This document shows, piece by piece, positions 1-5,949 of a stretch of DNA of 7,324 nt; the first letter of the stretch is position 1; every line of letters starts with the position of its first letter. Where the stretch lies: assembly GCA_028290345.1 (NCBI GenBank), contig JAQGKB010000028.1, forward strand, positions 1-7,324, read 5' to 3'. Both the position numbers and the translations under genes were made by a program. Origin of the DNA: Hyphomicrobiales bacterium (GTDB lineage: Bacteria; Pseudomonadota; Alphaproteobacteria; Rhizobiales; Devosiaceae). The notes under the pieces are model-generated. The model made no database searches. It had not been told where the DNA came from and worked only from the letters and a program-made list of their open reading frames with translations.

Positions 1-37
1 GCCACGAGGTCTGTGCACCCGGGCTCAGTCCCCACAG

Positions 38-131
38 TTCGTCACCCTCGTGCTCGACACGAGGGCCCAGACTGCGTGCGCTGGTGCTTGCCACAAGTCT
101 GGGTTCTCGCGTCAAGCGCGAGAATGACGAA
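38..131. repeat. Palindromic intergenic repeat folding as a four-way junction
   Basis: An outer stem TTCGTCA (38-44) pairs with TGACGAA (125-131). Inside it three hairpins abut with no unpaired base between them. Arm 1 is CCCTCGTG (45-52) with CACGAGGG (58-65), loop CTCGA. Arm 2 is CCCAGACT (66-73) with AGTCTGGG (96-103), 22-nt loop. Arm 3 is TTCTCGCG (104-111) with CGCGAGAA (117-124), loop TCAAG. The element is an inverted pair of half-units: the reverse complement of the right side aligns with the left side over 36 positions with seven differences. Solo half-units of the same family occur at 5655 and 7196. It lies beyond the 3' end of the oxidoreductase gene and could end its transcript, though no T-tract is seen. 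REP/BIME-like repeats are common in alphaproteobacterial genomes; the family assignment is inference. Confidence 0.85.
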
Positions 132-181
132 TGAGGGGGCCGTTCTCGATCCCAAGGAGCCCTCGCCATGAAGGCTCGGGG

Positions 182-1189
182 CTACACGCTCGCCCAGCCA
201 CCCGTCTTCTCACTCGCCACCACGGCATCCAGAATCCGCATGTTCTGGATCGCGTCTTCGATGCCATACGGCAGCGATTGGCGGCCGAGGACGGCGAGGG
301 CGAAGGCTTCGGCTTGCTCGGTGTATTGGTCGCAGGCCGGCAGGATTTCACGCCGCGCGAGGCTCCCGTCGAACGGCGCGCCGGTATCGACGAGGATCGC
401 GGTGCGGGAATCGGCCGGGGCGTTGAACGGGATCAAGATTTCGAGCCGGCCCTTGGTGCCCAAGACTTCCACCTTCTGCTGGCCGACGAGTTGCGTCGAG
501 CAGGTGAAATCGAGCCGCCTCCCGCCGCCGAAATCGGCGATGATGGTGGCCAAAATATCGGTCTTGAATTTCGGGTCGCGTTCGACCATCGAGACGACGC
601 GCTTGGGCTCGTCCTCGAACAGGAAGCGGGCGCCTACGATCGGGTAGCAGCCGATATCCAGAATGCCGCCGCCGCCGATATCGGCGATGTTGCGGACGTT
701 GTTCGGATCGTCGTTAAAGTACGAAAACATGGCGCGCACGACGCGGACTTCGCCCAGTTCGCCCGAGCGCACGATCTCGCGGGCCCGCAGCCATTGCGGG
801 TGGAAGCGCACCATGAAGGCTTCCAGCACCAGCCGGTCCGGCGGGCATTCACGCAGCGCTTCGGCATCCTTTGCGTTGAGAGCAATCGGCTTTTCACACA
901 GCACATGCTTGCCGGCCTTGGCCGCGGCCACGGTCATCGGCACATGCAGGTGATTGGGCAGCGGATTGTAGATGGCGTCGATCTCGGGATCGGCGAACAG
1001 CGCCTCGTAGCTGCCATGGGCGCGCGGAATACCGAGCTTTTGCGCGGCGGCCTGGGCGCGGCCGAGGTCGCGCGAGGCGATGGCCACCACCTCGGAATGG
1101 GGCGACTTCATAATGCCCGGAATGACTTTTTCCATTCCGATATTGGCGGTTGAAAGAATGCCCCACCTGACTTTTTTGTCAGTGCTCAT
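182..1189 (-). CDS. Gfo/Idh/MocA-family NAD(P)-dependent oxidoreductase
   Basis: A 335-residue cytosolic dehydrogenase, the usual size for this family. The N-terminal Rossmann fold begins KVRWGILSTANIG (residues 6-18), a variant nucleotide-binding loop seen in the branch with D-xylose dehydrogenase and dihydrodiol dehydrogenase. The signature CEKP (98-101) carries the catalytic lysine K100. The C-terminal substrate domain has GGGGILDIGCYP (172-183), with D178 and Y182 in the positions usual for this branch. The family oxidises or reduces sugars, inositols or related polyols with NAD(P); the substrate cannot be told from sequence. An in-frame ATG at 1198 leaves only one base after AGAGG, and 1285 adds a non-conserved tail. 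The ATG at 1189 has AGAGG ten bases upstream, so I chose it. It diverges from the receiver gene across a 173-bp gap. Family call is firm, specific reaction unknown. Confidence 0.92.
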   Translation of the reverse strand: MSTDKKVRWGILSTANIGMEKVIPGIMKSPHSEVVAIASRDLGRAQAAAQKLGIPRAHGSYEALFADPEIDAIYNPLPNHLHVPMTVAAAKAGKHVLCEKPIALNAKDAEALRECPPDRLVLEAFMVRFHPQWLRAREIVRSGELGEVRVVRAMFSYFNDDPNNVRNIADIGGGGILDIGCYPIVGARFLFEDEPKRVVSMVERDPKFKTDILATIIADFGGGRRLDFTCSTQLVGQQKVEVLGTKGRLEILIPFNAPADSRTAILVDTGAPFDGSLARREILPACDQYTEQAEAFALAVLGRQSLPYGIEDAIQNMRILDAVVASEKTGGWASV

Positions 1190-1199
1190 GGTTGTCATA

Positions 1200-1204
1200 C
1201 CTCT
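1200..1204 (-). promoter_or_regulatory. Ribosome binding site of the oxidoreductase gene
   Basis: Read on the minus strand this is AGAGG, ending ten bases before the ATG at 1189 and one base before the alternative ATG at 1198. The spacing favours 1189. Confidence 0.5.
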
Positions 1205-1350
1205 TGTGATTTGTGGTCGCACAATGGCCGCAGGCGCCCCGGTGCGCAACCCCGCTGCGGCAACCCAATTGCCGCTTTTTTGCAACCATCGCCGGGTGCG
1301 TAGAGTTAAGAAGAAGGACCGGCGAACAAGGTCTTTCGCAGCGGCCTCTT

Positions 1351-1357
1351 AGGGAGG
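1351..1357 (+). promoter_or_regulatory. Shine-Dalgarno that fixes the TTG start of the receiver gene
   Basis: AGGGAGG lies five bases before the TTG at 1363. It is a near-perfect anti-16S match at good spacing, and no ATG or GTG near the start of the receiver fold has a comparable site. The open frame reaches back to 1213, but that extension has no receiver-like sequence and lies in the divergent intergenic region. Confidence 0.75.
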
Positions 1358-1362
1358 CGCGA

Positions 1363-1764
1363 TTGGAAATCGTAAACAGAAAACGGGTGTTTCTGCTTGA
1401 AGACGAGATGATGCTGGCATTGCTGCTGCAAGCGATGCTGCAGACGCTTGAGTATGAGGCGGTGGGCCCGCCGGCCAACATCATCGACGGATTGCGCCTC
1501 GCCAGGGAAGAGCCGCTAGATCTCGCGGTGCTCGATGTGGGCCTTGCCGATACTTACACTTATATGATCGCCGACGCGCTGCGTGAACGGCAGATTCCCG
1601 TCCTGTTCCTGAGCGATAGTGGGACGCAAACTCCGCCCGGCGACTATGGCGCCAGCGCACGGCTCGACAAACCCTTCGAAATTCACGATCTCGAAACCGC
1701 GCTCTACAGCCTGCAATGGAAGGGCCTTTCCGCGCCGCTGAACCTGGCGCCGCCCGGCGCTTGA
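1363..1764 (+). CDS. Stand-alone response-regulator receiver protein (CheY-like)
   Basis: A 133-residue protein made of a single receiver domain with no DNA-binding or enzymatic output domain. Visible parts are strand 1 with the acidic pair (VFLLEDE, E13 and D14), the phospho-acceptor D58 in LAVLDVGL, the switch residue S84 in LFLSDSG where Thr is commoner, and the conserved lysine K103 in LDKPF. All residues needed for phosphorylation and Mg2+ binding are present. Short orphan receivers of this type, with a D-x-x-L motif followed by ADAL, are frequent in Hyphomicrobiales. They are thought to act as phosphate sinks or to work by protein contact; the partner kinase is not in this window. The start is TTG, supported by AGGGAGG. 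A weak promoter could lie near 1280-1306 (TTGCAA then TAGAGT), but its spacer is short. The regulated process is unknown. Confidence 0.85.
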   Translation: MEIVNRKRVFLLEDEMMLALLLQAMLQTLEYEAVGPPANIIDGLRLAREEPLDLAVLDVGLADTYTYMIADALRERQIPVLFLSDSGTQTPPGDYGASARLDKPFEIHDLETALYSLQWKGLSAPLNLAPPGA

Positions 1765-1776
1765 ACGCCGCGGCGG
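1750..1776 (+). terminator. Possible stem-loop over the stop codon of the receiver gene
   Basis: CCGCC (1750-1754) plus GGCG (1756-1759) can pair with CGCC (1766-1769) plus GGCGG (1772-1776), with small bulges, and the TGA stop lies in the loop. There is no T-tract, so a terminator role is weakly supported. Similar GC-rich pairings arise by chance in DNA of this composition. Confidence 0.2.
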
Positions 1777-1799
1777 GCCGGAAGGCGCCGAAATTGGTC

Positions 1800-1828
1800 T
1801 TGCAAATGACTGACCAGTCAGTTATTAA
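1800..1828 (+). promoter_or_regulatory. Putative sigma70 promoter of the TetR-exporter operon
   Basis: TTGCAA (1800-1805) and TATTAA (1823-1828) are separated by exactly 17 bp; each matches 4 of 6 consensus bases. This is a locally AT-rich patch in GC-rich DNA, and transcription would start near 1835. The first operator fills the spacer between the two boxes, the expected arrangement for a repressor that blocks RNA polymerase. The promoter is predicted from pattern only. Confidence 0.55.
1807..1824. promoter_or_regulatory. TetR-type operator 1
   Basis: ACTGACCAGTCAGT (1809-1822) is a perfect inverted repeat with 6-bp arms around a central CA. The longer 18-mer from 1807 resembles the second site at 1842. 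It lies between the putative -35 and -10 boxes. Palindromes of this form are typical TetR-family operators, and the adjacent regulator is the obvious ligand. Confidence 0.75.
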
Positions 1829-1841
1829 GCTATTTCGTTAG

Positions 1842-1859
1842 TGACTGATCGGTCAGCAA
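1842..1859. promoter_or_regulatory. TetR-type operator 2
   Basis: TGACTGATCGGTCAGCAA matches operator 1 at 14 of 18 positions. Its outer arms CTGA and TCAG are symmetrical around an imperfect centre. The centres of the two sites are 35 bp apart. This copy lies just downstream of the predicted transcription start, upstream of the repressor gene. Confidence 0.7.
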
Positions 1860-1904
1860 GCCCGGCAGGAGCGATTGCCAGGGCCAGAAGGAACGGCACA
1901 GGCG

Positions 1905-2558
1905 ATGAACAAGAATCCCAATATCCGCATCCCGAAATTCCGCCGCCGGGCCGAAGCGCGGCCCGACGAAGTGCTGGATGCGGCGCTCGATCTTTTCATC
2001 GAGCAGGGTTTCGCCGCGACGCGGGTGGAAGATATCGCCAAGCGTGCCGGGCTCTCGAAAGGCGCGGTCTATCTCTATTTCCCGTCCAAGGAAGCGCTGC
2101 TCGAAGGGCTGGTGCGCCGCGCCATCGTGCCGGTGACCACCCCCGCGGCCGCAGCGCTCGCCAATTTCGACGGCGATCCGCGCGATGCCATCACCCTGCT
2201 CTATGGCGTGATGTCGCAACGGCTGGCCGATCCGCGCGTACTTGCCATCCCGAAACTGATGCTGCGCGAAGTCAGCAAGTTTCCCGAATTGGCGCAGATG
2301 TACCGGCGCGAAGTGATCGACCGCGCCATACCGATCATCACCGGGCTGATCCAGCGTGGCATCGACAAGGGCGTCTTCCGGCCGGTCGATCCGGAACTGG
2401 CGCTGCGCAGCGTCTTGGGCCCGGTGGGCATGCACCTGCTGATGGCGGAAATCTTCGGCATCGTGCCCGAGGGCGGGCTGGATGTGCCCAAGCTGCTGCA
2501 GACCCATATCGATATCCTCTTCAACGGGCTGCTGGCCCCGGAGGCGAAGGCGACATGA
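1905..2558 (+). CDS. TetR/AcrR-family transcriptional repressor of the export operon
   Basis: A 217-residue regulator of usual TetR length. The N-terminal helix-turn-helix spans about residues 22-66: DEVLDAALDLFIEQGF, then TRVEDIAKRAGLSKGAVYLY with the family hallmark YLYFPSKEALL (56-66). The helical C-terminal ligand and dimer domain follows, including PKLMLREVSKFPEL and GIDKGVFRPVDPELA. It is the first gene of the operon and overlaps the adaptor gene by ATGA, like E. coli cecR ahead of ybhGFSR. The two palindromes just upstream imply autorepression relieved by a small molecule, probably an exporter substrate. Start choice is uncertain: the ATG at 1905 has AAGGA twelve bases upstream, while a TTG at 1875 has AGGAG only three bases upstream and would add ten residues. 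I prefer ATG. Confidence 0.92.
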   Translation: MNKNPNIRIPKFRRRAEARPDEVLDAALDLFIEQGFAATRVEDIAKRAGLSKGAVYLYFPSKEALLEGLVRRAIVPVTTPAAAALANFDGDPRDAITLLYGVMSQRLADPRVLAIPKLMLREVSKFPELAQMYRREVIDRAIPIITGLIQRGIDKGVFRPVDPELALRSVLGPVGMHLLMAEIFGIVPEGGLDVPKLLQTHIDILFNGLLAPEAKAT

Positions 2559-3511
2559 GCGCGATCTGGGCATTTTTGACCGGCCTCGTCGCCCTGGTGA
2601 TCCCCGGGTTCGGCGCACCGGCGCAGCCGATCTATACCGGCTATGTCGAGGCCGACTACGTCTACGTAGCTCCGGCCGCTGCCGGCACCATCGCCAGCAT
2701 TCCGGTCAAGGAAGCGCAGGCAGTGCACAAGGGCGACGTGCTGTTCACGCTCAGCGCGGAGCAGCAGCAGGCACTGCTGCGCGCCGCCCAGGCGCAGGTG
2801 GCAGCGGCCAAGGCCGATGCGGAAAACCTATCGACCGGCGGGCGCACCGAAGAGCTCGACGTCGCCAGGGCCAGCCTGAAGAAAGCCGAGGCCGATCTCG
2901 CACTGGCACAGACCAACGCCGATCGCACCGCAAAACTTTATGCGCAGGGTTTTGCCCCGCAATCCCGGCTCGACCAGGATAACGCGACGCTGGCCAGCGC
3001 CCGAGCGCAGGCAAACCAGCTGCAGGCGCAGTTGGCCGTGACCGAGCTGCCAGCGCGCAATGCCCAGCAAGCGGCGGCCGAAGCGAGCCTTGCCGCGGCG
3101 CAAGCGCAGGCCGACAAGGCCGCAGCCGATCTCGCCGACCGGACAGTCGTGGCCCCCACTGACGGCCGCATCGAGCGGGTCTACTACTCCGCCGGTGAAA
3201 TGGCAGCGCTGGGAACGCCGGTGGTATCATTGCTGCCGGACGCGGCGCTGAAGGTGAAATTCTATATCAACGAAGCCAACCGCACCGCCTTCAAGCTCGG
3301 CGACACCGTGGGGGTGACCTGCGACGGCTGCGCTCCCGGGCTGAAGGCGACGCTGAGCTTTCTGGCATCGGACCCGCAGACCACGCCCCCGATCATTTAC
3401 TCGCGCGACGAGCGTTCGCGGCTGGTGTTCCTGGCCGAAGCAAGGCTTGCCGCAACCGGTGGCGTGCTCCCGGGCCAGCCGGTGACTGTCAGCCAGGTCG
3501 CAGCCCAATGA
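2555..3511 (+). CDS. HlyD/YbhG-like periplasmic adaptor (membrane fusion protein)
   Basis: A 318-residue adaptor that should be anchored in the inner membrane and reach into the periplasm to join the ABC exporter to an outer-membrane channel. Residues 4-20 form a hydrophobic anchor or uncleaved signal. Residues 27-66 (IYTGYVEADYVYVAP, GDVLFTL) form the first half of the lipoyl-like domain. Residues 67-195 are an Ala/Gln/Lys-rich coiled-coil hairpin, and 198-228 (VVAPTDGRI to PVVSLLP) close the lipoyl domain. A beta-barrel part follows with PPIIYSRDERSRLVF (278-292), a stretch typical of YbhG-type adaptors. C256 and C259 (CDGC) are a close pair that might form a disulfide. The ATG overlaps the tetR stop, with GAAGG five bases upstream, and the last codons overlap the ATPase start, indicating translational coupling. 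No outer-membrane partner is encoded here. Confidence 0.92.
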   Translation: MSAIWAFLTGLVALVIPGFGAPAQPIYTGYVEADYVYVAPAAAGTIASIPVKEAQAVHKGDVLFTLSAEQQQALLRAAQAQVAAAKADAENLSTGGRTEELDVARASLKKAEADLALAQTNADRTAKLYAQGFAPQSRLDQDNATLASARAQANQLQAQLAVTELPARNAQQAAAEASLAAAQAQADKAAADLADRTVVAPTDGRIERVYYSAGEMAALGTPVVSLLPDAALKVKFYINEANRTAFKLGDTVGVTCDGCAPGLKATLSFLASDPQTTPPIIYSRDERSRLVFLAEARLAATGGVLPGQPVTVSQVAAQ

Positions 3512-4461
3512 CCGCCCCGGCGGTCATCGCCATCACCGGCCTCACCAAGACTTTTGGCGACAAGCGCGTGGTCGATGATTTCGACATCACCGTGCCCAAG
3601 GGGGCGATCTACGGGTTTTTGGGCCCCAACGGCTCGGGCAAGACCACGACTATCCGCATGCTCTGCGGGCTGTTGACGCCCGATGCCGGCCAGGGCACCT
3701 GCCTTGGCTTCGATATCCTGCGCGAGCCGGACAAGATCAAGGAGCAGGTCGGCTACATGACGCAGAAATTCTCGCTCTACGAAGATTTGTCGATCCGCGA
3801 AAACCTCGATTTCGTCGCCCGCATGTACCGGCTCAACCGGCGCAAGCAGCGGGTCGATGCCGCCCTGAACGATCTCGGCCTTGCCGACCGGCAGAAGCAG
3901 TTGGCCGGCACGTTGTCGGGCGGCTGGAAGCAGCGGCTGGCGCTCGCCGCCTGCCTGCTGCATGAACCAAAGCTGCTGCTGCTCGACGAACCGACGGCCG
4001 GCGTCGACCCCAAGGCGCGGCGCGATTTCTGGGACGAGATTCGGCGCTTGTCCGCCGCCGGCGTCACCGTTCTGGTCTCCACCCACTATATGGACGAGGC
4101 CGTGCAGTGCGATTTCATCGCCTATATCGCCTATGGCAAGAGGCTGATCGATGGTCCCTCGGCCACAATTCCCGAGCAGGTCGGCCTCGTCACCTGGCGC
4201 GTCGAAGGGCCAGACCTCGCGGCGCTCGAACAGCGGCTGAAGCAGGAACCGGGCGTCGAGCAGGTGGCGCGCTTTGGCGCCGTGCTGCACATCTCGGGCA
4301 CCGACAAGCAGGCCCTCGACGCGACCGTTGCAAGGCTACAAGCCGAAGGCACGCACCGCTGGACCCTTCAGGTGGCCGGGCTCGAGGAGGCGTTCATCTA
4401 CCTGATGGCCGGCGCGCGCGACAATTTTGCCCGCGACACGCCGCAGGGAGCTGCAGCATGA
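3508..4461 (+). CDS. ABC-2-type exporter ATPase subunit (YbhF/CcmA-like)
   Basis: A 317-residue cytoplasmic ATPase with one nucleotide-binding domain. Motifs in order: Walker A GPNGSGKT (39-46), Q-loop Q86 in GYMTQ, signature LSGGW (136-140), Walker B LLLLD with catalytic E161, D-loop region AGVDP (164-168) and switch H193 in STHYMDEA. Trp in place of Gln in the signature is usual in YbhF-like drug exporters, so the enzyme should be active. Residues from about 225 form an extra C-terminal domain common in this subfamily. E. coli YbhF fuses two such domains (about 578 residues); here there is one, so a homodimer is inferred. It overlaps the adaptor and the permease genes by ATGA on each side. 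Role: ATP hydrolysis driving the permease encoded next. Substrate unknown; drugs or other amphipathic compounds are plausible by homology. Confidence 0.95.
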   Translation: MTAPAVIAITGLTKTFGDKRVVDDFDITVPKGAIYGFLGPNGSGKTTTIRMLCGLLTPDAGQGTCLGFDILREPDKIKEQVGYMTQKFSLYEDLSIRENLDFVARMYRLNRRKQRVDAALNDLGLADRQKQLAGTLSGGWKQRLALAACLLHEPKLLLLDEPTAGVDPKARRDFWDEIRRLSAAGVTVLVSTHYMDEAVQCDFIAYIAYGKRLIDGPSATIPEQVGLVTWRVEGPDLAALEQRLKQEPGVEQVARFGAVLHISGTDKQALDATVARLQAEGTHRWTLQVAGLEEAFIYLMAGARDNFARDTPQGAAA

Positions 4462-5609
4462 GCGGCGGCCTCTCGATCGCGGGCTTTTCCTTCGGCCGGT
4501 TCTCCGCCGTGCTGATCAAGGAATTCATCCAGATGCGGCGCGACCGCGTCACCTTCGCCATGATGATCGGCCTGCCGATCATCCAGTTGCTGCTATTCGG
4601 CTTCGCCATCAATGCCGATCCGCGCCACCTCCCTACCCTGGTCGAAATGGCCGACGACGGGCCCCTCACCCGCGCCATCCTCGCCGGCATGCAGAATTCC
4701 GGCTATTTCGATTTCCAGGGGCCGGTGGGCGGGATTGCCGCCGGCGAGGCGGTGCTGCGCCGGGGCGACGCCAATTTCGTCATCGTCATCCCGCAGAATT
4801 TCGAGCGCGACGTGATCCGCGGCCGCAGGCCGTCGGTGCTGATCTCCGCCGATGCCTCCGATCCCTCGGCCACCGGCGGCGCCGTGGCGGCACTCGCCGG
4901 CATCGTGCAGGTGGCGATCAACGAGACGCTGCAGGGCCCGCTGCAAAGCCTTGCCGGAACGGCACCGCCGTTTTCGGTCGACGTGCACCGCGAATACAAT
5001 CCCGAGGGCAAGACTTCCACCAACATTGTCCCGGGCCTTTTGGCCATCATCCTCAGCATGACCATGGTGATGATCACCGCCGTCGCCATCGTCAAGGAAA
5101 CCGAGCGCGGCACCATGGAGATGCTGATCGCCACCCCGGTGCGGCCGCTGGAGGTGATGCTGGGAAAAATCCTGCCCTACGTCTTTGTCGGCTACGTGCA
5201 AACCACCGTGTTCCTCATCGCCGCCGGCATCGTCTTCCGCGTGCCGTTCGAGGGCTCGCCCTGGGCGTTCTTCCTCGGCTTCAACCTCTTCATCGTCGTC
5301 AACCTGGCGCTCGGCTTCCTGATCTCCACCGCCGCGCGCAGCCAGATGCAGGCTATGCAACTGAGCTTTTTCACCATCCTGCCCTCTATCCTCCTCTCCG
5401 GCTTCATGTTCCCCTTCGCCGGCATGCCCGCCTGGGCGCAGTTTTTGGGGACCGGGGTGCCGGCCACGCACTTTTTGCGCATCGTGCGCAAGGTGATGCT
5501 GAAGGGGGCCGGGGTCGGCGACGTGACGGGCGAACTTGGGGCGTTGGGAGTGATTCTAGTGGTGATTTCGGTCATCGCGATGCTGAGGTATCGGCAGACG
5601 CTCGATTGA
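4458..5609 (+). CDS. ABC-2-type exporter permease (YbhS/YbhR/YhhJ-like)
   Basis: A 383-residue inner-membrane subunit. After a short cytoplasmic start with IKEFIQMRRDR (20-30), a first membrane helix spans about 32-51. A large extracytoplasmic domain runs from about 52 to 188. Five more helices lie near 190-212, 238-260, 268-290, 300-323 and 362-377. The motif ETERGTMEMLIATPVRP (214-230) is the family hallmark and probably forms the coupling region facing the ATPase. Length and topology match single permeases of the ABC-2 drug-export group. The start overlaps the ATPase stop as ATGA. No second permease follows, unlike ybhS-ybhR, so the transporter is inferred to use two copies of this protein. 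It is the last gene of the operon and is followed by 340 bp of non-coding repeats. Confidence 0.95.
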   Translation: MSGGLSIAGFSFGRFSAVLIKEFIQMRRDRVTFAMMIGLPIIQLLLFGFAINADPRHLPTLVEMADDGPLTRAILAGMQNSGYFDFQGPVGGIAAGEAVLRRGDANFVIVIPQNFERDVIRGRRPSVLISADASDPSATGGAVAALAGIVQVAINETLQGPLQSLAGTAPPFSVDVHREYNPEGKTSTNIVPGLLAIILSMTMVMITAVAIVKETERGTMEMLIATPVRPLEVMLGKILPYVFVGYVQTTVFLIAAGIVFRVPFEGSPWAFFLGFNLFIVVNLALGFLISTAARSQMQAMQLSFFTILPSILLSGFMFPFAGMPAWAQFLGTGVPATHFLRIVRKVMLKGAGVGDVTGELGALGVILVVISVIAMLRYRQTLD

Positions 5610-5654
5610 GGAGCCAAGGTCCATTCGCTCGCGAGAGGCCGCGTAGCCCACCCC

Positions 5655-5783
5655 TCATTCGTCATCCTCAGGCTCGACCCGAGGACCCAGGTGCAGCAGC
5701 CCGGAGCGTTGACCGGGAGCAATGCGGGGCTCCAGCTGGAACCGCCTCCCCCCACGCCTGACCCCTCCCCGCAAGGGGGAGGG
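5655..5783 (+). repeat. Composite intergenic repeat, copy 1
   Basis: It has two parts. The head starts TCATTCGTCATCCTC and includes an imperfect hairpin (TCCTC at 5665-5669 with GAGGA at 5681-5685, loop CTCGA). It is a solo half-unit of the element at 38-131. The tail ends in a perfect 8-bp stem, CCCTCCCC (5763-5770) with GGGGAGGG (5776-5783), loop GCAAG. Copy 2 at 7196-7324 has the same order, orientation and length (129 bp), with a divergent middle. The tail hairpin resembles a repeat common in alphaproteobacteria and may act as a terminator after the permease, although no T-tract follows. Confidence 0.85.
5763..5783. terminator. Strong GC hairpin, possible terminator of the export operon
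   Basis: CCCTCCCC and GGGGAGGG form a perfect 8-bp stem around GCAAG, about 150 bp past the permease stop. The following bases are AGATATGA rather than a T-run, so intrinsic termination is uncertain. The same hairpin recurs at 7304-7324. Confidence 0.35.
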
Positions 5784-5800
5784 AGATATGACCGTCGTGC

Positions 5801-5829
5801 GATTGCCCGGATAAACCGGGCAAAGACGG
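5801..5829 (-). repeat. Short palindromic repeat, inverted copy A
   Basis: Contains TTGCCCGG-ATAAA-CCGGGCAA (5803-5823), a perfect 8-bp hairpin, flanked by GACGG on its right. On the minus strand it reads CCGTC, one base, then the palindrome and ATC, matching copy B at 5873-5901 at 28 of 29 positions. Confidence 0.85.
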
Positions 5830-5872
5830 GTACGTTGAGAGTTTGCGACTTGCACCAAGTCCCAAAAGTAAA

Positions 5873-5901
5873 CCGTCATTGCCCGGTTTATCCGGGCAAT
5901 C
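5873..5901 (+). repeat. Short palindromic repeat, inverted copy B
   Basis: CCGTCA precedes TTGCCCGG-TTTAT-CCGGGCAA and ATC. It is the inverted partner of copy A, 43 bp away. Each copy folds alone, and the two together could form one long hairpin. GTCATTGCCCGG-type palindromes are familiar in Rhizobiales intergenic DNA, so this is probably a REP pair. Confidence 0.85.
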
Positions 5902-5949
5902 CAGTCTTTCTTGCAGAACCTGCGCCGACGCCTCTACCTCAGCAGCCCC

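Larger units (their letters stand above)
5610..5949. other. Gene-free 340-bp interval between convergent genes
   Basis: This lies between the permease stop and the stop of the LtrA gene on the other strand, so both transcripts end here. It contains the composite repeat (5655-5783) and an inverted pair of short palindromes (5801-5901), listed separately. I see no credible gene: open frames through it read repeat sequence. Positions 5610-5654 and 5902-5949 show nothing recognisable. Confidence 0.7.

Noticed and set aside
6..18. Non-canonical Rossmann loop of the oxidoreductase (residue numbers in the protein)
   Set aside because: GILSTANIG departs from GxGxxG, but this form is normal in the xylose/dihydrodiol dehydrogenase branch, so it is not a sign of a broken enzyme.
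157..177. Possible terminator hairpin GAGCC/GGCTC after the oxidoreductase stop
   Set aside because: Only five pairs with an 11-nt loop and no T-tract; the nearby junction repeat is a better candidate for transcript end structure.
131..1153. Long plus-strand open frame (340 codons) opposite the oxidoreductase
   Set aside because: It is antisense to a clear Gfo/Idh/MocA gene and rich in Arg, His, Gly and Asp, as expected from a shadow frame in high-GC DNA. It shows no recognisable motif.
1841..2554. N-terminal extension of the adaptor frame upstream of 2555
   Set aside because: It overlaps the whole TetR gene out of frame. The ATG at 2555 is followed at once by a membrane anchor and sits in an ATGA overlap, the same arrangement as the later junctions.
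4107..4457. Upstream extension of the permease frame inside the ATPase gene
   Set aside because: The extension is Arg-rich shadow sequence; the family alignment begins soon after the ATG at 4458.
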